This document shows, piece after piece, positions 34,678 to 43,716 of a stretch of DNA of 64,000 nt. How positions within the stretch are numbered: the first letter of the stretch is position 1; the number at the start of each line of letters is the position of its first letter. Origin of the DNA: Nocardia transvalensis (lineage in GTDB: Bacteria > Actinomycetota > Actinomycetes > Mycobacteriales > Mycobacteriaceae); the NCBI RefSeq assembly GCF_015477765.1, contig NZ_JADLQQ010000008.1:186001-250000 (forward strand). The letters are read 5' to 3'. The translations under genes and the position numbers were made by a program. A model generated the notes under the pieces. The model did no database searches. It was not told where the DNA came from and was given only the letters and a program-made list of their open reading frames with translations.

Positions 34678-35078
34678 GCGCCCCGACCGCCGCCGAGGAA
34701 CTGCAGGCGCGGGCCGGTGCCTGCCTGGCCCGCTGCGATATCGACGTCCGGGTCGAGGGCGGCGGGCTGGGGTTCGAGTTCGAGGGTGCGCTGTGTTCGC
34801 TGCGCGGAGTGAATCTGGCTCCCGGACTGGACGTGCTCACCCTCACCTGCGTGCTGGCCTGGGACCGGCCCCTCAAACCGCAGCTGCACAAGCGGGTCGC
34901 CGACCGCAACAACGCCCTGCAGTTCGGTTCGCTCACCGTCATCGGCCACGAAAAACTCGCCGATGTCATCCTCCGCTACACCTTCCCCGCCGCGGGATTG
35001 GACGACGACGCCCTGACCACCATGCTGCTGCTGGTGCTCTCCGGAGCGGGCCGCGCCCGAAAAGGTTTGGTGCCCTGA
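34674..35078 (+). CDS. Conserved hypothetical coupled to uppS
   Basis: A 134-residue protein starting GTG 34674, overlapping the uppS stop by 4 bases, so translation is coupled. The pattern RCDIDVRVEGGGLGFEFEGALCSLRGVNLAPGLDVLTLTCVLAWDRPLKP, then LQFGSLTVI and a helical end, resembles a YbjN-like fold. The position equals Rv2360c in M. tuberculosis. Function unknown. It converges on a TetR gene 1 base after its stop. Confidence 0.75.
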   Translation: MSAPTAAEELQARAGACLARCDIDVRVEGGGLGFEFEGALCSLRGVNLAPGLDVLTLTCVLAWDRPLKPQLHKRVADRNNALQFGSLTVIGHEKLADVILRYTFPAAGLDDDALTTMLLLVLSGAGRARKGLVP

Positions 35079-35079
35079 C

Positions 35080-35679
35080 CTAGTGCCGGAAACCGGGGAG
35101 GAGCAGGTCCACTCCCCGTGCGACGGTCTCGGGGTCGGTGTCGCTCAGCAGCAGGTGCTGTAAAACGAAGCCGGGCATGATGCCCAGTAGTGCCTTGGCG
35201 ACGGCGTCGGTATCGGCATCGGCCGCCAGCCAGCCGACCTCGCGCATCCGCTCGGCATAGTTCTGCCAGCGATCGCGTAGGGTGCGGATCGCGGTGCTCA
35301 CGTACTGATGCTCCGCCGGATCGGCGGCGGCCAGGGCCCAGGCCTGCGGCGCCAGGCGGACCCGGTTGCTCTGCTCGCTGATCCGGACGATCTCCGTGGT
35401 GAGCGCGCGGACCACCTCGCCCGGCGTCGGCAGCGGCTCCCGGTTCATGACCTCGTCCATCACACCGCGCAGCAGGACCGTCGCGTCGGCCGCGAGGGCG
35501 GCGATCAGGTCGTCCTTGCTCTTGAAGTAGCGGTACACCGCACCCGCCGACAGGCCCGACGCGGTGAACACGTCCTGCATCGATGTGGCGTGGAAGCCCT
35601 TGCGGGCGAAGCATTCCTGCGCGGCATCGAGGATCTGCCGCCGACGGCGTTCCAGATGTTCTTCGCTGACACGGGGCAC
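35080..35679 (-). CDS. TetR/AcrR-family transcriptional regulator
   Basis: A 199-residue repressor. The helix-turn-helix reads ILDAAQECFARKGFHATSMQDVFTASGLSAGAVYRYFKSKDDLIAAL (about 16-62), and the C-terminal ligand domain is helical. GTG 35679 gives the usual short charged head (MPRVSEEHLERRRRQIL); longer frames run back through the operator region. Palindromes at 35693-35706 and 35701-35756 lie just upstream. It is divergent from a membrane protein gene, its likely target. Confidence 0.88.
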   Translation of the reverse strand: MPRVSEEHLERRRRQILDAAQECFARKGFHATSMQDVFTASGLSAGAVYRYFKSKDDLIAALAADATVLLRGVMDEVMNREPLPTPGEVVRALTTEIVRISEQSNRVRLAPQAWALAAADPAEHQYVSTAIRTLRDRWQNYAERMREVGWLAADADTDAVAKALLGIMPGFVLQHLLLSDTDPETVARGVDLLLPGFRH

Positions 35680-35692
35680 CGTTCCAAAGTAA

Positions 35693-35756
35693 AACGAATG
35701 TTCGTTCTTGACAAGTTCATCGGGTGGTGAGACGGTGAGCCCCATAAAAGAACGAA
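35693..35756. promoter_or_regulatory. TetR operator region with two dyads
   Basis: AACGAA (35693-35698) and TTCGTT (35701-35706) form a perfect dyad with a 2-base centre. In addition TTCGTTCTT (35701-35709) is matched exactly in inverse by AAGAACGAA (35748-35756), 38 bases apart. The shared word GAACGAA thus occurs on both sides of the divergent promoter region, which suggests two TetR binding sites. Confidence 0.65.
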
Positions 35757-35781
35757 CCTCCGATTTACTGGGGAGCCCGTC

Positions 35782-36735
35782 ATGAACACCACGTCGCGTG
35801 CCCTCGCCGTGGGTCTCGCCGCCGCCGTGTTGCAAGCCGTCATGCTGATCGCCTTCGCTTGGCCCGCGGCCAATCTGGAGCCCCGCGACCTACCGATCGC
35901 CGTCGCCGGGCCGCAGGCGGGCATGGTCGCCGAGAAGATGACCCAGCACGATCCGGACGCCTTCGAAATCATCACCGTCGCCGACGAGGGGGCCGCGCGC
36001 ACCGCCCTCGAGCACCGCGACGCCTACGGGGCCATCGTCACCGGCGGCGGTCAGCCGCAGATGCTGATCGCCTCGGCCGCGAGTCCGGTGGTGGCTCAAC
36101 TGCTCACGCAGGCCGCGCAGCAGATGGCGGGCGCCGCGCCCGCGCCGGTGCAGGACGTGGTGCCCGCCGATCGGCACGATCCGCGCGGGGCAGGTTTCGG
36201 CGCGATGGTGCTACCGCTGGTGATGGCAGGCCTGGCCGCCGGTGTGCTGCTCAGCCTGCTGGTGCCGACCGTCGGTGGCCGCGCGCTCGGCCTGGTCACC
36301 TTCGCGGTGGCGGCGGGTCTGCTGAGCATGGCGATCGTCCAGGGCTGGTTGGAACTTCTGCCCGGCGCCTACCTCGTCCAAGCCGCCATCGCGGGCCTGG
36401 TCTCCTTCGCGGTGGCCGGAACCGTCGTCGGCCTCTCCGCCGTCCTCGGCCGCGCCGGAATCGGTCTCGCCGCCCTGCTCATGCTGCTGATCGGCAACCC
36501 CTTCTCCGCCGCAACCTCCGCTCCCGAACTGCTCCCCGAGCCCTGGGGCGCCCTCGGCCAACTCCTCCCGCCCGGCGCCGCCGCCACCCTCCTCCGCTCC
36601 ACCGCCTTCTTCGACAACCACGCCATCACCACCCCCCTCACGGTCCTCCTCACCTGGTCGGCAGCGGCCCTGGCCCTCCTCACCATCGCCGCCCTCCGCC
36701 CCCAACCCGCCCCCACCGCCCCCGTCCCCGCGTAG
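35782..36735 (+). CDS. YhgE/Pip-like or ABC-2-type membrane protein
   Basis: A 317-residue membrane protein. One N-terminal membrane segment (about 7-28) is followed by an extracytoplasmic domain (about 30-140: LPIAVAGPQAGMVAEKM, AYGAIVTGGGQPQMLIAS) and five or six C-terminal segments (about 145-310). This is the ABC-2 permease/YhgE-Pip layout. The start ATG 35782 follows GGGGAG. It is divergent from the TetR gene across a two-dyad operator. No ATPase partner is adjacent. The last 40 bases are C-rich runs, making a G-quadruplex-type tract on the other strand. Confidence 0.75.
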   Translation: MNTTSRALAVGLAAAVLQAVMLIAFAWPAANLEPRDLPIAVAGPQAGMVAEKMTQHDPDAFEIITVADEGAARTALEHRDAYGAIVTGGGQPQMLIASAASPVVAQLLTQAAQQMAGAAPAPVQDVVPADRHDPRGAGFGAMVLPLVMAGLAAGVLLSLLVPTVGGRALGLVTFAVAAGLLSMAIVQGWLELLPGAYLVQAAIAGLVSFAVAGTVVGLSAVLGRAGIGLAALLMLLIGNPFSAATSAPELLPEPWGALGQLLPPGAAATLLRSTAFFDNHAITTPLTVLLTWSAAALALLTIAALRPQPAPTAPVPA

Positions 36736-36808
36736 CCGCACCCTTTATTCGCACACGCACCCCCTCCGGGCCCTGCAGGGGGTGCGCGTGTGAACAAGGG
36801 GTGCGGCT
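36734..36808. repeat. 75-bp nested hairpin repeat, copy 1
   Basis: Outer arms AGCCGCACCC and GGGTGCGGCT enclose inner arms CACACGCACCCCCT and AGGGGGTGCGCGTGTG, so the unit folds as one long interrupted hairpin. It begins at the stop of the membrane protein gene. It may serve as a bidirectional terminator between the convergent genes. Confidence 0.8.
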
Positions 36809-36871
36809 GCTCGTAGCGTCACCCGGGGCGGGCCCTGCGGCGGGCGGGTCCGCTCGACAGTGGTCCGGTGC

Positions 36872-36946
36872 AGTCGCACCCCGTGTTGGCACACGCACCC
36901 CGTCCGGGCGCTGGAGGGGGTGCGCGTGTGAACAAGGGGTGCGGCT
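36872..36946. repeat. 75-bp nested hairpin repeat, copy 2
   Basis: A direct repeat of 36734-36808, same length and orientation, with about nine to ten differences by eye. The right half (GAGGGGGTGCGCGTGTG and onward to GCGGCT) is almost identical. It ends inside the stop codon of the SDR gene. Several left-arm changes lie in the unpaired spacer. Confidence 0.8.
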
Positions 36947-37709
36947 AGTCGGTCGACCACCCGCCGTCGACCGGGATCGCCTGTCCGGTGACGTAGCCTG
37001 CGTTGTCGGAGAGGAGCCAGGCGGCCGTTTCGGCGATTTCGGGGGGATCGCCGTGGCGCGCGAGGGGGATGCGAGCGAGGTTTTCGGCGTCGTGGATGAT
37101 CCCTTTCCGGATGCCGGCGTCGAGCATCGGTGAATGGATCGTTCCCGGACAGATGACGTTGACGCGAATACCGTGTCGGCCGTAGTCGACCGCCGCCGTT
37201 TTCGTGATCCCGACGACGCCGTGCTTGGCCGCGACGTAGCAGGTCTGCCGGGCGGAGCCGCGTAGCCCGGCGACCGATGCGTTATTGACGATGGTGCCGC
37301 CGCCCTGTGAGAGCATCTGTGCGAGTTCATATTTCATGCACAGCCACACGCCCGTCAGATTGACGGCGATCATCTTGTCCCAGTTCTCCCTGGTGACCTC
37401 GTGGGCAAGCGCCGGTTGTCCTTCGATGCCGGCGTTGTTGAACGCGCAATCCAGGCGGCCGAACCGGTCCACCGCCGCCCGCACCATTGCGGCGACATCG
37501 TCGTCGTCGCTCACATCGGTGCGCACGAACAGGGCTTCCCCGCCGTCGTTTTCGATTGCCGCGGCAAGTGCCTTGCCGTCGCCCTCGTTGAGATCGGCCA
37601 GGACCAGCCGGGCACCGTGCGCCGCGAACACCCGTGCCGCCGCCGCGCCGATACCCGATGCGGCACCGGTGATCAGGGCGACTTTTCCAGCGAGAAGCGC
37701 ATCCGTCAT
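36945..37709 (-). CDS. Short-chain dehydrogenase/reductase (SDR)
   Basis: A 254-residue classical SDR that oxidises or reduces an alcohol/carbonyl with NAD(P). The cofactor motif is TGAASGIG (14-21), then NNAG (91-94). The catalytic set is N117, S145, Y158 and K162. D39 after the second strand (LVLADL) suggests NAD preference. The ATG at 37709 lies 7 bases after the SMP-30 gene stop, so the two form an operon. Paired with a lactonase it suggests sugar oxidation: SDR to lactone, SMP-30 to acid. Confidence 0.9.
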   Translation of the reverse strand: MTDALLAGKVALITGAASGIGAAAARVFAAHGARLVLADLNEGDGKALAAAIENDGGEALFVRTDVSDDDDVAAMVRAAVDRFGRLDCAFNNAGIEGQPALAHEVTRENWDKMIAVNLTGVWLCMKYELAQMLSQGGGTIVNNASVAGLRGSARQTCYVAAKHGVVGITKTAAVDYGRHGIRVNVICPGTIHSPMLDAGIRKGIIHDAENLARIPLARHGDPPEIAETAAWLLSDNAGYVTGQAIPVDGGWSTD

Positions 37710-37716
37710 TACGAAG

Positions 37717-38646
37717 TCACTTCCTCTCGGCGTAGTAGGTCATGACGGGTGGAGCGGAGACTCCGGCATCGACCCGGAAGATCCGGCCCGCGTGCGGGTC
37801 CGCGGCGCGTTGCCGGGGATTCATCTCGAGCCGGGAGGTGGTGATGAACAGGGTGCTGTTGTCCGGACCGCCGAAGCAGCAACTGGTGACATTCGGCGTC
37901 GGCACGTGCACGATCGCCGCCAGGTGCCCATCGGGTGCGTAGCGGTACACGGCTCCGGCGCGGTAGATCGCCACCCAGAGAAAGCCCTCGTCGTCGATGG
38001 ACATCCCGTCGGGAACATAGGGACCCGATTCCGCGCGACCGTCGATCGTGGCGATCGTCCGACGATGGGAGATGGAGCCGCTGTCGACGTCGTAGTCGAA
38101 CGCGTCGACCCGTCGCGTCGGGGTGTCGATGTAGTACATCGTCCGTTGATCCGCGGTCCAGGCCAGGCCATTGGACACCGTGACCCCCTCCACGGCCGTG
38201 CGAACCTTGCCGTCGTAGACATACAGGGAGCACACCGGATTCTTGTGGTCCTTGGCCATCGAGCCCGCCCAGAAACGGCCCGCCGGGTCGCATTTTCCGT
38301 CGTCCATCATCACGACGGAGGGATCTCCCAGTTCCTCACTGAGCGGGGTCACCGTCCCGTCGGGGTCCAGCTCCATGAACTGGACACCCGCCGCCAGGAG
38401 ATAGCCGCCATCGGCCTTGGGCACGGCCGATCCGAGCCAGCGGCCGACATCGTAGGAGGCCGGGTCGGTGAACGTCGCGCCGTCGACCGAGGACGTCCAC
38501 AGCTGTCCGACCGCGGAATCAACCCAGCCCAGTCGGCCGTCGTGCCAGAAAGGCCCCTCCGAATGCTCCCCGCGGAACGAGCACGGTTCGGCCGTCGATT
38601 CCACGACGTCGGCACCGGCCGACGTCGGCGTTCCCAATACAGGCAT
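37717..38646 (-). CDS. SMP-30/gluconolactonase-family protein
   Basis: A 309-residue six-bladed propeller that hydrolyses sugar lactones with one divalent metal. Likely ligands are E30 (SEGPFW), Asn in TVSNGLAW and Asp in VPDGMSID. Other family segments are DGKCDPAGRFWAGSM and DNSTLFITTS. ATG 38646 follows GGAGGTGCGCC. It is first in the operon with the SDR and divergent from an HxlR regulator. Confidence 0.9.
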   Translation of the reverse strand: MPVLGTPTSAGADVVESTAEPCSFRGEHSEGPFWHDGRLGWVDSAVGQLWTSSVDGATFTDPASYDVGRWLGSAVPKADGGYLLAAGVQFMELDPDGTVTPLSEELGDPSVVMMDDGKCDPAGRFWAGSMAKDHKNPVCSLYVYDGKVRTAVEGVTVSNGLAWTADQRTMYYIDTPTRRVDAFDYDVDSGSISHRRTIATIDGRAESGPYVPDGMSIDDEGFLWVAIYRAGAVYRYAPDGHLAAIVHVPTPNVTSCCFGGPDNSTLFITTSRLEMNPRQRAADPHAGRIFRVDAGVSAPPVMTYYAERK

Positions 38647-38675
38647 GGCGCACCTCCATCGTCGAATCGTTTGCT

Positions 38676-38692
38676 GATTACTTGCTGTAATC
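38676..38692. promoter_or_regulatory. Inverted repeat, putative HxlR operator
   Basis: GATTAC (38676-38681) and GTAATC (38687-38692) form a perfect 6-bp dyad with a 5-base spacer, in the only AT-rich part of the 120-base gap between the divergent SMP-30 and HxlR genes. Spacing and symmetry suit a dimeric winged-helix regulator. Confidence 0.6.
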
Positions 38693-38766
38693 TCAGAATC
38701 GACCGAGCCGACGGACCTGACAAGAAGGCAGTTCGAGCTGCCGTGGTAACCGAAAGCTGACCGCTT

Positions 38767-39138
38767 GTGACCAGCGCATCCGACGACGAGACGCTGCCCC
38801 CGACAGTGATCCGCGACCTGATCGACGACCTCGGTGGCAAATGGCGAGCGCTGGTCGTCGGCCAACTCGAAACGCGACCCCACCGTTTCGCCGAACTGCA
38901 ACGGGCCGTCGACGGGATCAGCAAGCACATGCTCGCAGTCACCCTGCGCGGCCTCGAACGCGACGGAGTTGTTTCGCGCACCGTCCATCCCACGGTGCCG
39001 CCGCAGGTGGAATACGGGCTCACCGACCTGGGCAGGTCATGGGTGGAGGTTGCCAAGCCGATGCTGCTGTGGATGCAGGCACACATCGACGAGGTCGAGC
39101 AAGCCCGCGCCCGCTTCGACCGCCGGAACGAGGGCTAG
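38767..39138 (+). CDS. HxlR-family transcriptional regulator
   Basis: A 123-residue MarR/HxlR winged-helix protein: IDDLGGKWRALVVGQLETRPHRFAELQRAVDGISKHMLAVTLRGLERDGVVSRTVHPTVPPQVEYGLTDLG. This covers the whole HxlR domain. The start is GTG 38767. It is divergent from the SMP-30/SDR operon with a dyad between them, so it probably regulates that operon. Its stop shares a CTAG with the stop of zur on the other strand. Confidence 0.9.
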   Translation: MTSASDDETLPPTVIRDLIDDLGGKWRALVVGQLETRPHRFAELQRAVDGISKHMLAVTLRGLERDGVVSRTVHPTVPPQVEYGLTDLGRSWVEVAKPMLLWMQAHIDEVEQARARFDRRNEG

Positions 39139-39584
39139 GCGCCGGAGGGGTGGGCCTTGCCGTCGCGCCTGGTGGCGCAGTCGCGGCAGGTGCCGAAGAC
39201 CTCCATGGTGTGGCTGATATTGATGAAACCGTGCTGGGCGGCGACGGATTCGGCCCAGGCCTCGACGGTGGGGCCCTCGACCTCGACGGTGCGGCCGCAG
39301 TGGCGGCAGACCAGGTGGTGGTGATGTCCCTTCGAGCATTGGCGATAGACCGATTCGCCGGTGTCGGTGCGCAGTACGTCGACCTTGCCCGCCTCGGCGA
39401 GAGACTGCAGCGTGCGGTAGACCGTGGTCAGGCCGATGCCCTCGCCGCGGCGGCGCAACTCGTCGTGCAATTCCTGTGCGGAGCGGAACTCCTCGATATC
39501 ACCGAGCAGCGCGGCGATCGCGCTGCGCTGGCGAGTGCTGCGAATACCGACCGTCTTCTCGGATGTGCCCGTCTTGTCCGGCAC
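39135..39584 (-). CDS. zur: Zinc uptake regulator Zur (FurB)
   Basis: A Fur-family repressor of 149 residues. The winged helix (about 15-75) has RSTRQRSAIAALLGD and LTTVYRTLQSLAEAGKVD. The structural zinc site is C93-x2-C96 with C133-x2-C136. The regulatory site is in the His-rich GHHHHLVC (87-93) and H125. The start is GTG 39584 after GGAAGGGTG. It lies 3 bases after the smtB stop. The smtB-zur pair is the zinc-homeostasis operon of mycobacteria, where SmtB derepresses it at high zinc and Zur then shuts off uptake genes. Confidence 0.93.
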   Translation of the reverse strand: MPDKTGTSEKTVGIRSTRQRSAIAALLGDIEEFRSAQELHDELRRRGEGIGLTTVYRTLQSLAEAGKVDVLRTDTGESVYRQCSKGHHHHLVCRHCGRTVEVEGPTVEAWAESVAAQHGFINISHTMEVFGTCRDCATRRDGKAHPSGA

Positions 39585-39587
39585 GAA

Positions 39588-39983
39588 TCACCCTTCCTCG
39601 GCATGTGCGACGGCGTCGACGACGATGCGCGCCAGGTGATCGTCGACCAACTCGTAGATCACCTCGCGGCCGGTGCGCTCCCCGCGCACCACCCCCGCCG
39701 ACTTCAGGATCCGCAGGTGCTGGCTCACCAGCGGCTGCGTGACCCCCAGGGTATCGACCAACTCGTGCACGCAGCGGGGGGACTCGCGTAGCTGCAGCAC
39801 GATGGCGATCCGCACCGGCGCCGCCAGGGCGCGCAGCAATTCGCCCGCATTGTCCAGAATCGCACGCGGCGGCACCGCGGGTGCGGTCGGGGCGCGATAC
39901 GGGTAGGGATCGTGCGGGATCGGGGTGGGTGCCTCCACGGCGACGCGGCTGCGACGCGCGGGAACACCGCTGTCGGCGGTCAT
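39588..39983 (-). CDS. smtB: Zinc-responsive ArsR/SmtB repressor
   Basis: A 131-residue SmtB-type repressor with a 45-residue Pro-rich head and a winged helix (LRALAAPVRIAIVLQLRESPRCVHELVDTLGVTQPLVSQHLRILKSAGVV). The C-terminal helix keeps the SmtB alpha-5 zinc ligands in exact spacing: D114-x-H116 and H127-x2-E130. It is therefore a zinc sensor. ATG 39983 follows AAGGAG. The promoter and a 26-bp dyad lie directly upstream. It heads the smtB-zur operon, divergent from glyS. Confidence 0.92.
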   Translation of the reverse strand: MTADSGVPARRSRVAVEAPTPIPHDPYPYRAPTAPAVPPRAILDNAGELLRALAAPVRIAIVLQLRESPRCVHELVDTLGVTQPLVSQHLRILKSAGVVRGERTGREVIYELVDDHLARIVVDAVAHAEEG

Positions 39984-40013
39984 CGAACCAACTCCTTATT
40001 GGAAACCGATGCC

Positions 40014-40043
40014 ATTATTGATATGCACAGGTGCGCATGTCAA
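40014..40043 (-). promoter_or_regulatory. smtB-zur promoter with SmtB operator inside
   Basis: On the minus strand TTGACA (40043-40038) and AATAAT (40019-40014) are separated by 18 bases, a near-consensus promoter. An imperfect dyad with 13-base arms (left TTGATATGCACAG, 10 of 13 matched) covers 40018-40043, so a bound repressor would sit on the -35 and spacer. This fits the 12-2-12 class of SmtB/ArsR operators. Confidence 0.7.
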
Positions 40044-40142
40044 TTGTCGGTGCTCGCGTGTCGTGGCGTGGTGGGAATCCTAGTGGCGTCGGCGGCCGAA
40101 TTATGGTGGATGTCATAGGGCCGCTCGCTGTGCCGATACTGC

Positions 40143-40171
40143 TTGGACTGCGGGCCGATGGTGCCTATACC
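40143..40171 (+). promoter_or_regulatory. Candidate glyS promoter
   Basis: TTGGAC (40143-40148) and TATACC (40166-40171) are 17 bases apart, a good sigma-A-type spacing. Transcription would start near 40178, giving a leader of about 43 bases before GTG 40221. No T-box or other riboswitch fold fits so short a leader. Confidence 0.55.
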
Positions 40172-40220
40172 CTGGGTCGAATCGCCGATCAACCCATCAT
40201 CCAGAGGGAGAGCTTCAGCA

Positions 40221-41612
<1,392 letters not shown>

Positions 41613-41784
41613 ACCTCTCCCGTCCTGCTCGTCCGTGATCCCGACATGCTCTCGGCCGGGATCCATCGGCGGGATTCCGGCCGAACACATGCCGGGATGA
41701 CCGAGGTCACCCGACTCGTTGTCGAACGGCGCCCCCACATTCCCCGGCCAAGCCGGGGCGGCTGCACGACCGGGGACGATCTAT

Positions 41785-42684
41785 ATGAAAGAGATTTTCG
41801 AACAGGCGGGCGTGCAAGGCTGGCTGCACGCCCGCTGTATCGACTGTGGTGCCGAAACGGGCTGGCGCCCGGACGAACTCGTCGTCCTGTCGTCGGTGGT
41901 CAAGGTGCCGCTGGTACTCGAGCTGGCCCGGCAGATCGAAGCCGGACAGCTGGATCCCACCGACCGGGTCCGCGCGACCGCGGCCTACCGCTTGGGCGGC
42001 CCCGGCACCTCCGGCTGTCGCGACGACGTCGAATACAGCCTGCGCGATGCGGCCTACCTTGCCCTGTCGATCAGCGACAACACCGCCGCCGACCTGCTGT
42101 TCGACCGGGTCGGATTGGACAACGTGTGCTCGCTGGTCCGCGAATTGGGCCTGGCCCGCACGCGCATCATCGGTGCGCTGCGCGATCTGCTCGCGTCGAT
42201 GGCAGAGGATATGGGCGTCGCCGATGCCGCGGAGTTCGCCCGTCGTTATCCGACCATGTCCGCCCCCGAGGTCTTCGCCCTGCGGATCCTGGACCCGGCC
42301 CGGACCTCCGCCAGCACCCCTCGGGAGATGACCCGGCTACTCGAACTCATCGCGCTCGATCGGGCGGGGCCGCCCGAGGCGTGCGCTTGGCTGCGGGAGC
42401 TGATGGGCTCCCAGCTCAACCAGCACCGGCTCGGCACCGCCTTCGCCTCCGACATCCTGCTGTGGGGTAAGACCGGCACGCTGCCGGGCGTGCGCAACGA
42501 AATCGGCGTGGTCGAGTACCCCGATGGGATGCGGTATGCCGTAGCCGTTTTCACCCGCGCCGACGTGCTCGACCATCGCCTGCCGCACATCGACCGGGCC
42601 ATCGGCGCGGCGGCCCGCACGGCGATCGAGTCCATCGATCACCGCCGCCCGATCAGCACATTCCACGGCCGTGCCTCGTCCTGA
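41785..42684 (+). CDS. Class A beta-lactamase-fold serine hydrolase
   Basis: A 299-residue protein with the serine beta-lactamase/DD-peptidase motifs: S37-V-V-K40 (SxxK), S97-D-N99 and K-T-G (about 235, WGKTGTLPG). No canonical ExxLN omega-loop motif is visible, so efficient beta-lactamase action is doubtful; an esterase or DD-peptidase-like role is possible. There is no signal peptide from ATG 41785 (preceded by GGGGACG), nor from a TTG at 41719, which is unusual for a penicillin-recognising enzyme. It converges on a LysR gene with a 46-base overlap. Confidence 0.82.
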   Translation: MKEIFEQAGVQGWLHARCIDCGAETGWRPDELVVLSSVVKVPLVLELARQIEAGQLDPTDRVRATAAYRLGGPGTSGCRDDVEYSLRDAAYLALSISDNTAADLLFDRVGLDNVCSLVRELGLARTRIIGALRDLLASMAEDMGVADAAEFARRYPTMSAPEVFALRILDPARTSASTPREMTRLLELIALDRAGPPEACAWLRELMGSQLNQHRLGTAFASDILLWGKTGTLPGVRNEIGVVEYPDGMRYAVAVFTRADVLDHRLPHIDRAIGAAARTAIESIDHRRPISTFHGRASS

Positions 42685-43589
42685 GCCGGTGCCAGCGTCG
42701 ACACCCCGTCGGCGCGCAGCACCGTCACCATCAACTCGGCGACTCGGCGCGCCGCCGGATGCGGGGCGGCGGTCGGCCACGCCAGAGACAACCGCCTGCT
42801 GAGCGGGCCGCCGCTCAGCGGCCGCCACACCACCCGCGGTTCCTTCTGCGCCACCATGCCCTGGTCGAAGGCCACCCCGTGGCCCGAAAGCACAAGCCCG
42901 AGAACGAATTCCGGATTGCGCGCATGCACGACCCGATTCGGCCGGAAACCGTGCTCCCAGCAGGTGCGCAGCGTGGCATCGTAGAGTCCGGGCGCGGCCG
43001 CGCGCGGCGGCATCACGAGCCCGTGACCGGACAGATCGCCCAGTGCCAGTTCGGATTTGGCCGCCAGCGGGGAATCTCGCTGCAGCACGACACCGAGCGG
43101 GGTGTCGATGGCGGGACCCAGTTCCAGCCCGATCACGTCCACCGGATGCTGTAGCAGCCCGGCGTCGATCTGCCGGTCGGCGAGCAGCCGCAGCTGTTCG
43201 GCGGTGGTCAGTTCCTGCAGATCCAGCCGCAGGTCCGGATGGCGGCGTTCGAAGGCGGTGAGAATGCCCGCCAGCACGCGCCCGGCCAGTTCCGGCGGCA
43301 CCCCGACCCGCAGTGCGTCCATCTCGCCGCGATGCGCCTTGCCGACCAGGGTCGTGACCCGGTCCCAGCGGGCCAGCAGGTCCCGCGACTCGGCGAGCAG
43401 GATCTGCCCGGCCTCGGTGAGCGTCACGGTGCGGCCGCGGTCGAACAGCCGTGCGCCGAGGTCGGTTTCGAGTTCGCGGATGCGCTGACTGAGCGGCGGC
43501 TGGGCGATGCCGAGCCGTTCGGCGGCGCGTCCGAAATGTAATTCTTCGGCCACGGCCACGAAGTACCGCAGCTTGCGCAAGGGGTCCAC
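42639..43589 (-). CDS. LysR-family transcriptional regulator
   Basis: A 316-residue LysR protein: KLRYFVAVAEELHFGRAAERLGIAQPPLSQRIRELETDLGARLFDR helix-turn-helix, then the effector domain from about 90. GTG 43589 gives the usual MDPLRKLRYF start. It is divergent from the metallo-hydrolase lipoprotein gene across 127 bases, which makes that gene a candidate target. Its 3-prime end overlaps the convergent serine hydrolase gene. Confidence 0.9.
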   Translation of the reverse strand: MDPLRKLRYFVAVAEELHFGRAAERLGIAQPPLSQRIRELETDLGARLFDRGRTVTLTEAGQILLAESRDLLARWDRVTTLVGKAHRGEMDALRVGVPPELAGRVLAGILTAFERRHPDLRLDLQELTTAEQLRLLADRQIDAGLLQHPVDVIGLELGPAIDTPLGVVLQRDSPLAAKSELALGDLSGHGLVMPPRAAAPGLYDATLRTCWEHGFRPNRVVHARNPEFVLGLVLSGHGVAFDQGMVAQKEPRVVWRPLSGGPLSRRLSLAWPTAAPHPAARRVAELMVTVLRADGVSTLAPAQDEARPWNVLIGRR

Positions 43590-43716
43590 GCTGCGACGAT
43601 ATCGGCTTCGATATGGGCTCGCCGAGCGATTGATCTTGGACAGAGGCGCGGGCGGTCTGGTGTCGTGCCGGTGTGCGTCGGGCAGGGCCCGGCGGCGGCA
43701 GTGGAAAGGACACGGC

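Noticed and set aside
40044..40220. Possible T-box or glycine-sensing riboswitch before glyS
   Set aside because: The promoter candidate leaves a leader of about 43 bases, and no specifier loop, T-box sequence or tandem aptamer is visible.
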